Assembly: GCA_012932295.1 (NCBI GenBank)
Contig: JAAONU010000013.1
Span: 4,448,603 to 4,512,602, forward strand
Source: Cyclina sinensis
Lineage: Eukaryota; Mollusca; Bivalvia; Venerida; Veneridae
DNA: 64,000 nucleotides
Direction: 5' to 3'
Position 1 is the stretch's first letter; every line of letters starts with the position of its first letter. This document shows positions 14,738 to 26,669 of this stretch, one piece after another. Made by a program: the position numbers and the translations under genes. The notes under the pieces are model-generated. The model had not been told where the DNA came from. It made no database searches and was given only the letters and a program-made list of their open reading frames with translations.

Positions 14738-17700
14738 CTTCCAAAGGAATGTGGCGGTGTTAGATGTTTTGTGTCATAAGATGTTATACAGAATTGACAT
14801 GCAAATTATAAATGAAATTTTTTAATTTTACATATATAATAAAGACCTTACCTTAACTTTTAACAGTTGATGGAAATTGGGGATTGTGGAGTGAGTATTC
14901 TCCATGCACAAAATCATGTGGAAATGGTTCATCAGCAAGGTGTGTATGCCCGGTCTTTTATTTAAATTTCCTATTTTCTTTGAATGACTGCTGGTAGTCA
15001 TAATGCATCACTGATTTGAATGAAATTGACTTTGGTTTGTACATACAAACAACTTGTTACAGCAAGGTACCAACAGTTAGGTCATATAACTAGTGTTCTG
15101 TTTCCTAAAAGGTTATCTTTTTTATACAGAACATGGCTCTTTGATAGTAAAACAGTTTGATTTTTTTTGGTCTGGAAATTTTTTTGCAAAATAAAAATAA
15201 CTTTTTCTTTGAATATCACTAGCACATATAAAGTATTGAGTATTTTTTTCTCTCAGAACTAGACAGTGTGAGTATCTACCAGTAGGATCACCTAAAGGCA
15301 AGGACTGCACTGGTCAGGGGTCAGAAACAAAAACATGCAACACAACAGAATGCCCACGTATGTGTGCTTTAAACAACATTTGTACAAATCTACAAGTAAT
15401 TAATAGGGAAAGCTGTAGTACAGGGGTGAAATGTCAGACTTTCAAACTGAATGTCAATACTAATTGGAATACAAAAATGCTATTTTAACTCATCTGAGCA
15501 CAAGGTTCTCAGGATGAATATTTGTGACAGGGCTTTGTCTATCATGAAACCTTGATCTTATTATATATGTAGGTGAACACTTTAGATGTCACAATTTCAA
15601 TCCAATCTTCATGAAACTTGAACAGAATATTTTATCCTTATAATTTCTCAGGTGAGATTAAAATTGGGTCATGTGGAATATAGGTCACCAGCTGAGATCA
15701 GAGGAAAACTTTCGAACTTCTCTAGTAGTCACAATTTTTAAGGTAGTATTCATGACACTTGGTCTAAAGGTTTGTCTTTTTTTGTTTTTTGTTTGGTAAA
15801 TTAGAAAATAGATCACAAGGGATTGAAATCTGAGTCAGCAGCTCAGTTCAGTAAAACCAAAACTTCACAATGTTAGAGGTCACTTTTGAATCTTGTTCAG
15901 AATGTTTGATTGTCTTTGTTTGATCCCTAAGATGGGTTCATAACAGGTGTACAGGGATCAAAAACTAGGTCAGCAGTTCAGATCAAATAGAAACCTTTTG
16001 AACACACTAAAAGGCACAGAGCATTTTTCGTGATTAGATTGAGATGAGTTTGAAATTTGCTTGTATGGTATCTATAATAAGGTCAACAGCACATATCAAC
16101 AGAAATCTTTTGGACAATCAAGCGGTCATCTTTTGACACAGTCTTCATGAAACTTGTTTGAAACATATGTCGATACCTATACAATTCATGAGTGAACTAA
16201 CTCAAAATTGATTTATAGGGGTCAAAAACTAAATCACCAGCTCAGAACTTAGGAAAACATTGGGAGAATGCTAGAAGATTCAATCTGCATTAAACTTTTT
16301 TCAGAATGTTTGATTTGATGATCTCTCAGAAGAGATAGAATCTGAATCATGTAAGGCAACAAATATGTTGTCAGCTCACATCAAAAGAAAATGTAAAATG
16401 CTAAAGGTCATATCCAATTTTCATTTAACTTTTAAAGACTGCTTAAATTGTTTGATGGTTCTTTGTATTAAAAACTTGAGAGTTGGTAAATTATTGTCAA
16501 ATACTAAGTCACCCACTTCATTTCATATAATTCTTTTAAAGACAGGTGGGCAACTGGGACAGTTTCAAGCTGCTAGTCTATTTGATCTTGTCAGTTTTAG
16601 TTGTGTTGTGTCAAAAATTATTAGAACATTTGTGAAAATCTTATAATGCTGCAGAGAATATATTTTTGTGCCCCCATTAGGAGGCACTTGGGTTTGTTCT
16701 TGTCCATCTGTCCATCTGTCTGAAAGTTTATGTTGCATCCTCACTCAACACTTTTATACTTAGGGTCATGAAACTTCACAGGGATATAGATCAGAAAGTG
16801 AAGTAGTGAACCTGGTTTTATTTTGTCTCCTTCTATCCAGGGAAAGTTATGGCTCCTAATTAAGTACAAATAGCTACAAAAATGTTTGTGTCATGCACTC
16901 AGTAATCACTATAAGACTTACACTCATGAAACTCAACAGGAATATAGATCAACAGAGATATGGTCCTTGATTTAGTTAGAATTGCTACCAAAAACATTTG
17001 TGTCACACACAGCTAACACTATTGCACCCAGCGTAATAAAACTTCACAGGCATATATACCCGCATTTAAGGTTGTGAGCCTGTGTTATGTTCAATTAATT
17101 TACAGATACCTTGACAACCCATGCCCCACCCTTGCCTTGGGAACTGATCACATGTCCTCTGGACACAATGGCAAAAACTAAGTTATGTGTTGAGTGAAAG
17201 GAAATCCGTAGAGGCAAAATTTTTGATACATGCATTATCAAACCTTGTTGATGATAGGTGTTTTTGAGACTGTTTCACATGGAATAAAATCTAAGTTACC
17301 AAAATAAAATTAGGGGGGTCTAATTTCAATATGATACTATGGTACTATTTGACTGTATGAAGTATCAAAAATGATATATAATGTTTTTCTAATGGGTATA
17401 CATAAAGATATTAGGTTTCTGTGAGCTGTGATGACATTGTAAAACTCTGTCATTTATCTGGTACAGAGGATGGGTACTGGACAGAATGGGGTTCTTGGAG
17501 TGTCTGTAGTACCACGTGCAATGGAGGGAATCAAACACGTGACAGAGCTTGCAAATGGCCTTCGAGTGAGCATGGTGATACTTGTCCTGGAGATGCAGTG
17601 GAAACACAAAGTTGTAGCACAGACCTTTGTGCTGGTGAGTGTTTGTATTTATAGAGCATTGTACTGGTGATGCAGTGGAAACAGACTGGGATACACTTAG

Positions 17701-20700
17701 GCCTAAATAAAACTTATTTGAAATTTATTAAATTTTCTAAAGTTAATTTCTAAGAATGAAAAATTGTTTCTTTCTGTTTTTAGGGGCTGTGCAAATTAAT
17801 TTTTGAAAGAGTGACCTATGGTTACACTGAGAGAATTTAATGATTTAACCTTTTTTGTTTTAAGCAGGCAGGAGCTGATATGAAAATATTCATCTGAGTG
17901 AAAATACCAGATTAACGTAAGATTTTTAAGAGGTATAGTGACTTTAGACCAGAGGGCATAAAGAATGTAATTATGCATAAGTAATTTGTTGCTGTTGTTT
18001 TCTAGTTGATGGCATATGGTCTAAATGGTCTGAATGGAGTACATGTAGTGCTACATGTGACCTGGGTCATCAGTCACGAACGCGAAACTGCACATATGAT
18101 GCAAAGGCACCTCATGGGGCACAGTGTCCTGGTAAAAATTCGGAGGGCAAGTTTTGTAGGATTGAGCTTTGTGAGGGTTAGTATCCTATTTACAGTGTCA
18201 TCCATTATGAAATCATCGTGTTACAATGTATCTGCTATCTGCAGAATGAGTATCTTGTTCCAAGTAATCTTTTTACTTGCAAAACAGGTGTCTTGTTACA
18301 ATATGCTATGTGACCTGCATAACAAGAATCCTGTCTATATTGTGGTAATTCATGAACAAGTGTCCCATTACAGACAGGATGAATACAATGTAATAATGTA
18401 GGTTTTTTATCTGCAGAAGTTGTTTTCTGTAGCAGTGTATCTCTGTATTTAATTGGCATCAAAAAATGTGCATAACGCATGAAGCATTACTTTATGTTTT
18501 CTTACTGAAGAGTTATTGCCCTTTTTATTTCTAAATGTTAACTTGTAAATCTTAGTATTTTTAAATATCATTATACATTTATCATTTATATTAATGCTTT
18601 GAAACTTTAAAGACAGTTTTATGGTTGTTAGGAAAAGACAGGACATCAAAACTCAAAGTCTGCTTTCCATGTTTGTAGATTAATTGCTGTTTGTCTTCAT
18701 TATCTTTAGTTCTCATTTCCAACATTCTTTCATTCCCTAAAATGCTTTGAGAGTTTTATGATAGCTATAATTATAATCAGTTGATGGTGTCTGGTCCATG
18801 TGGACAATGTGGGGAGCATGCTCAGTGACCTGTGGAGATGATGGTACCAGTACAAGACAAAGAATGTGTGCTTTCCCTGTACCGGGAGCCCCACATGGCA
18901 AAAACTGCTCAGGTGTCAATTCTGAAAGCCGTAATTGTGACATAAACAACAGTTCTCTATGTGCAGGTAATAAACCACTTTGATTGTTGATGTGTTGTTT
19001 ATAAACACATTTACTGAGATTTTACTGAATAGAAAACTGCATTTACACTCTCCATACTTGATGCTTTTGGCTTAGAGCCCCTGCATTTTTATAAGAAAAG
19101 CTCTTCTGTGTTTTAATTTGCATTACATGCAAGTTCAGATTAAAAATTCATGGAGAAGAAATCTAAAGAATGTATGTATTACTCTGTTTACAGTATTCTT
19201 CAGTTGCCTAACTACACCAGTTACAAATTCAGTTTTCTGGGGGTATACCATCCTTGATAGTTTTGAGACAATTTGGCTAGACTATGAAAAAGATGTACCT
19301 TTCATATATTTTAAGAAAATCACAACCAAATTTTGTTTTATATGAATATTACAGAAAAAAATCGTATGTGAAAAATATAAGAAATTCATATCGAATGTCA
19401 AAAAATCCCACACTACATGGCTTTTCATGAATATATTTTTCTCTTCTGTTTCTAAGTGAGAAGAAGGACTGTATGCAGCATGTTCATTGATTGAAGCTAA
19501 CATTTTTAATTGTGCATTTTACATTGAAAGCTCTGATATTTACTGTTTTCTGAGATGATGACATACAAATGCGATGTGATTTGTTTTAACATGTTGTGAA
19601 TGGTTTCAAACAAAAATATAAAGTATCACTTAGATTTGCACATTTATATATAAAAGAAAAACTTTAAAAAACCTTATTAACCTTTAATCTCAATAAATTT
19701 CTGATAATCAATTAAAAGGTATACTCTCAAAAAAAAATCAGTCTCTATTAAGTATCACCTGTTTGCTATAAAATATCCACATACAGAAGTAAAATTTTTG
19801 CAAGTCATTCACACTTTTCAAAGCTTTTTACATATTTTAGCTGATGGCCAGTGGGGTGCATGGGGCTCATGGTCACAGTGCTCTGTCACATGTGGTCATG
19901 GTGAGGAGTATAGAACACGTACCTGTGTGTTTGATCCAGACAGACCACATATACATGACTGCCCTGCAGGTGGGGGAAATGAGACCAAGTCTTGTACCAA
20001 AAGAAGCTGCCCAGGTAGTTTGTTGAATTCATTCTAAAAAAATAATTACATGGTCATAGGAAACAGACTGATAAACATGTCTTTGACTCTTAAGGGTCAC
20101 ATTAAAACTATGATTATTATTTGTTTTAGGTAATATATGTTATTTAAACAGATTTATTTTACACTAACTAATTACTAGTACTTTTATAATAATAATAGTT
20201 CTATACATGTATTTGAGCAAAAATTGTAACAGTAAACACAGAAAAACATTCCCTTGAACAGCAAAGATATGGCCATGAAAATTATTTAGTAATTCATGGC
20301 CACATTCATGTTCATTTTTAATATACATACAGTATGTAAACATAAGAACAATAAAAATGAATTGATGTATTACAGACTAAAACTTTTTCATTAAATTCAC
20401 AAATATGTCCTTAGAAGTAAAAAAAAAAAATTCACATAAAATGTATATGATGTTGCATATGGCTGTCTTTTGTTTATTTCTAGTCGATGGGGAGTGGCTT
20501 ACATGGTCCCCATGGTCAGTATGCACGGTCTCCTGTGGTGGGGGTAAGCAGCGGCGACTCCGTGAATGCCACTTCCAACCCCATGTACCTCAGGGTGACT
20601 TCTGTACTGGTCAGGCGATTGAAGAGAATCCTTGCAATAATATCACATGTCCAGGTAAATTAGTAAAACCAGTTTCATGGGATCTGAAGCTTAAATTCAG

Positions 20701-23700
20701 TTGCAGTGATGAATTATTGTCAGCTTGAAGTTTTGTTTATTATTTAGTACTAACAACTAAATATATACAGCCTGCAGTTACCACTGGTATTTCAAAATCA
20801 GAGGTAGAAAAAAGGGGTGCAACCTTCTTGTTTTACAATTAAGTATCAGAAGTGATGAAATTGAATAGTTTTAACCATATACAAGTATATAATTCCTTCT
20901 TCTTGAGTATCTGTTATTTACTACTGCTTGCAAAACTGAATAGAGTTTCACATATTCAGAAAGCGGTAAATAGTGACGTTACGATGGTTATATCAGTAGC
21001 TTAAACTGTCACTTTACTGATCATCCAATTAAAGCGAGGCAGTTTTCTCAGGCATACTTGTCAATAAAACTGCGTCTTGCAATCTGCCCGCAGCCAGAAA
21101 AATGTGTTTGGGCGGCTGCGTTGCTACCAGAAATCTTCACTCAATATTTTTTTTTCCTAACTGCTTTTCCATTTCATACACAGAATGACAATAGAATGAC
21201 ACCATTGACAGGTAAAAGGCAGAATTTGAAAGAAACTCTTTGGGTGGCGCTTTAATTGATTTTTGACAGGTGTATCGACAAGTCTCGTTCTTTACCAAAC
21301 AGTGTAAACTCTAATCAGTTTTGCAAGTGGTAGTAATATTCTAGACTATTGTAAGACAAGATACAAAACAAAGAGACTTTTAATAATGCATAACTATCAT
21401 TGTTATAATTGCAAATAAATAGACATAACAAGTATGTGGGCTTTTGACTTAGGGGGAAATAAGTATTAATGACATAAATATTTTAGTTGTTAGGTGAAAA
21501 GTTGGGATGGGAATGAATACTAATATCAATATTCGAATATTCACTTTTTTTTAATTTCAGTCAGTTTTATATAGAGCTTATTTCAATATTGTTAAGGGAT
21601 GATCAAACTTAAAGCAAAGATGAGGTTTTTTTTTACAAATATACTTATAAAAAAGAAAATATTTGAGCTATTCTACTGATTAGGCAACTAAAAAGTAACA
21701 TCAATAGAGTTATAAGTGTGACTGGTTGTTCGTTTTCATAAAACATGACATTAATTGTTGAATATTGAGAGACAAATAGCTTCTAAAATTTGTGAAATAA
21801 ATGGGCGCCAATTAAAATGAATGAAAGATAAGAAGGTATCACAATTAAGCCTGTTGCAAACTGTTAATCCATAATGATTGCCCCTGCCAGTTATGCATTG
21901 CCATTTTGTTGTTAATGGTGTACTGACATAATCCCCTTCAGACAAAATCCCCTTCGCATACCCGGACAAAATCCCCTCCATGGGTGGACATAATCCCCTT
22001 CATGTTTTTGCAAGGCTGGACAAAATCCCCTTACCTATCCGGACAAAATCCCCTTGTTTCATAGGTTTCTAATGTATTATTATGCTCCATAAAAATTGAT
22101 GAATAATGAACTTTTGTTTTTTGATTTATAATTATGTATTAAGTTAACCTTTATAATCATATAAGCTTGATAAGACATATTTTTTTTATTTGTTCAGATC
22201 AATTATCAACCAAATTATCATTAAAACAATTTAATTAGTTTAGAAGTGTTCATTATAATCGTGGTAAATTATCAACTGCATAACAAATATATTTGATTAG
22301 GCAAGCCAGGGCTGAAAACCCTTTCCAAGGGACCTCAAAACTCCCGTTACGGAAAAAGAAGAACACTATTACAACTCGTCTATAAATTATAAAGATGGTG
22401 AGGAAGAAATGAATTGTGCAACACTGTCCATCTAGCACAGGCCTTAGCAGTATAGAACTGATGTTGAAACCAATATTCCCGAATAAAGTACTAGCAATCA
22501 CCACACAGCATAATGCAGTATGTCGCTCTCATACCCACTTTATAAACAGAAAATTCATCCGAGGGGGATTTTGTCCTAGGTAGAAATTTTATTGAGGGGA
22601 TTTTGTCCACTTCAAAATTTCACACATGAAGGGGATTATGTCCCCCCATGGAGGGGATTATGTCCAGATATACAAAAATACATGAAGGGGATTTTGTCTG
22701 ACATTCGTTGTTAATTGGATCATTTTTGACACGAAATAAACAAACACATTACCAAACAGATTTGGGTTTTTTACATAATCAGAATGCTTATATTTATAAA
22801 AAATCTATGATGCTTTATTATGTTTTTTTTAATCATTATAGAATATTCAAATTTGATTTTAAAATTCGAATATTCAGTCTATGTTCAAATATTCAAATAT
22901 TCATTCCCATCCCTAGTGAAAAGCTAAACAGACATGAAAAATACATGAGTTTCTGACTTTGAATCAGCCATTTATAACATTTATACATTAGTGGATGGTG
23001 TGTTTACTGAGTGGGGTAAGTGGTCAGCATGCACTGTCACTTGTGGTGGAGGAACACAAACAAGGAACCGAACCTGTGAGTTCAACCCTCCTGATGCTCC
23101 CCATCGTAACAACTGTACTGGAAAATCAGAAGAGACGTTGTCATGTAGCGAGAATACATGCCTATGTAAGTTGGGGTAGGATTGAACATTTCAAAGTGAA
23201 GCATTTAAAGACTGAGACTACTTATTGCCTAGATAATGATCGTATCTTTTTTTATCATTAGCTCACCTGAGCAAAACCTGCTTAAGGTGAGCTTTTTAAT
23301 TATGCCCCCGAAAGGAGGCATATAGTAATTGCACTGTCTGTCTATCTGTCCATCCGCACTACTGAAAATAAATAGGGGGCCAGCTAATTGTAAACATAAC
23401 AAAAGAGAAAAATAGACTCCATTCCATAACAATAGAATAAGGGGCCAGTGGCCCTCTATTTAGCAAAAGAAAATAACAAAAGAAAAGGCACCCTATCCAG
23501 TTTCGGCCGGAAATCTGTCCGTCTGTCCAGTAAAATCTTGTCCTCGCTTCATCTCCGCTTCATCTCCAAAACTGCTTGAGGGATTTCATTGAAACTTCAC
23601 AGGTGTGTTTGTCACCAAGCCTTGTTGTTCATATCATCAGGAGATTCTGCTTGATTTATTTTTGGCAGAGTTATGGGCACTTAGTCACTTTTTTTTTCTA

Positions 23701-26588
23701 ACTTCTGTATAAAAGTCTTGTCCACACTTCATCTCCAAAACCACTTGGAGGATTTCGTTGAAACTTCACAGGAATGTTTGTCACCAAGCCTAGTTGTGTA
23801 TATCAGTCAGGAGTTTCTGCTCGGATTATTTTTGGCAGAGTTATGAGCACTCAGTCATTTTTTACTATAACTTCTATATTAAAATCTTCTCCACATTTCA
23901 TCTCCAAAACAGCTGGGAGGATTTCATTGAAATTTCACAGGAATGTTTGTCACCAAGCCTTGTTTTGCATTTCATCAGAAGATTCTGCTTATATTATTTT
24001 TGGCAGAGTTATGGGCACTTAGTAATTTTTTACTTTAACTTGAATACTATATTAAAATCTTGTCCATGCTTCATCTCCAAAACTGCTTGGGGGATTTTAC
24101 TTGAAACCAGAATTTTTGTCACCAAGCCTTGTTGTGAAATGTTTGTCACCAACCCTTGTTCATACTTTATTTTAGTCCGTGGCATAAAGTAACATGTTCC
24201 CATATATCAGTACCCTACTGAAAAAGTGGCATGCCGGTGGTATTGGCGCCAGTACAGTGGTTGTTCTAGTTTTCACAGACTGCAATTTTTTCTTGCACAA
24301 ATGATCGAGGTAACATCAAGTTACAAGCTACCATGACTGTGACGGTTGCCTTGTTTCAGGGGCATTCGTGTCTGTGACACATTTCTTGTTCATCCAGTGT
24401 CTGTCATCTTTTGCATCAACTGTTGTCCACTAAAGCTTAGATATTGAGCAAATAGCATAAATATCCTGTACAGAAATTCTCTTAAAATTTGCCCCCGTCT
24501 GTGCCCATTATGTTTACAATGACAGAAACAGGTCTCTTGCATATAGACCAAGTTCTTGGTAGTTGTTAAGGGTTGGAAGTATGTGCAGTTTGGCTTGTCA
24601 CGCCAAGGTTTCATAACTGAAGAGACTTAAATAAAATTAATTAATAAAATAATGTTGCACAAATATTTGCTGTGACAAAGCGGAGTGAACGATGACCTTT
24701 GTTGTGAAAAAGAATGAGGTCTTTAACTAAAAAGCTTCATGTCACACGGAGATACCAAAAGCTAAAATCTCACCTGTAACTCACACATACAGATAGGCTG
24801 TCGGCTAAGTTTCCTTTTAGACAACTTATACCTAGTATTTTTATACATCATATGGTGAATATGATTAAGTACTATCTGCTTCTTTATTTGATATCACTAA
24901 GATCTTTTTCACTCTCAGCCCTTGACCTGTATCTTTTCACAGATCTTTTTCACTCTCAGCCCTTGACCTTGTATCTTTTCACAGATCTTTTTCACTCTCA
25001 GCCCTTGACCTTGTATCTTTTCACAGATCTTTTTCACTCTCAGCCCTTGACTTGTATCTTTTCACAGATCTTTTCCACTCTCAGCCCTTGACTTGTATCT
25101 TTCCACAGATCTTTTCCACTCTCAGCCCTTGACTTGTATCTTTTCACAGATCTTTTCCACTCTCAGCCCTTGACTTGTATCTTTTCACAGATCTTTTTCA
25201 CTCTCAGCCCTGGACTTGTATCTTTTCACAGATCTTTTTCACACTCAGCCCTTGACTTGTATCTTTTCACAGATCTTTCTCACTCTCAGCCCTTGACTTT
25301 TATCTTTTCACAGATCTTTTCCACTCTCAGCCCTTGACTTGTATCTTTTCACAGATCTTTTCCACTCTCAGCCCTTGACTTGTATCTTTTCAGAGCATGT
25401 TAAACATAATGCTGCTTTTTTTTTAAATCAACATTTCTCTTGATACAGCATTAGTTCACATAATATTATGATTTCACATGAACCTTTTCAGGTAATGAGT
25501 ACAGGAAAAATGTGACCTTAAGTCATCTTTCCCTTCAACAAGACAATTAACCAATCAGAAGATTTTGACATGATTTTAATATGATTTTGACAGTTTGCTG
25601 TGTTAATGGTTTTTGTATAAAAGAAGTAACACTGGCTCTCTTTGTACAGATATTTTCATTTTGCAGTCAAAGACACCATGATCTCACAATGAATCTCTGT
25701 GTATGTTACTTTGTTATGAAATAACTGTATCTTTGCCATGTTTAACATCTGTCATGTTGTAAATAGCCGCCTTGTGCTTACTGTTTTCTGTGTTTGTACT
25801 GTCGCTTTACAAAACATTTGATTGTACAGTCAAGATTGAGCTTTTCCAGGATTTCATTAATTCTATAGGTGTATGGTGGAATTTTTGCTGTTTAATTTTC
25901 CTGCTTCACCACTTCAGAATAATGTTTAGTTCCTTACGTTAACCCTTTACTCCATATATACGTGTTTTAATGCATATGCGACCAGTGCAGATCCAGATCA
26001 GCCTGCACATCTGTGCAGTCTGATCAGGATCTCCACTGTTCGCTTTTATATTCAAAAAAGTATTTCTGACTGAAAAGCGTACAGTGGAGATCCTGATCAG
26101 ACTGCACGGATGTGCAGGCTGATCTGGATCTGCACTGGTCGCATATGCGATTTAACACTTAACCATGTGGTAAAGGGTTAAAGTTATATTCTTAAAAGAT
26201 AACTGTCTGCTTTGAGATGGTAATTAACAATGCAAAACTTTGTTCAACGGTCACTCTAAAACCTTATTATATCTGAAAAAAAAAAATAAAAAAATAATGT
26301 AGGTTTTAAAAATTTCAGAGGCATATACAGGTTCCTGTGTAACATCTATGCTACTTATATCTTAATCCTATGAATATGTGTAGCTAGAATTCCAGGACAA
26401 CCACATGTTCTTTTCTATTTTTACATATTTTTCAGGAGAACGACATTTTCCTAAGGAGCTTTCGGACTTAACTACCTCTTGATATTTGTAACTTTACTGT
26501 ATATTTAAGAAAAATACATGTGTCATCTGCCGGTGATTAATATGGGTTTTTTGTTGTTTGCTTTTTGGGTTTTTTTGGGTAATCACAT

Positions 26589-26669
<81 letters not shown>

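Noticed and set aside
14412..14779. Frames with long YIYIYI runs, also at 26494-26778
   Set aside because: Translations of (AT)n microsatellites.
22253..22504. 83-aa minus-strand frame inside the hAT-type element
   Set aside because: No transposase features; likely chance.
24852..25337. Open frames reading [14 protein letters not shown] repeats
   Set aside because: These are the 41-bp minisatellite read through; three units are a multiple of three, so the frame stays open without being a gene.
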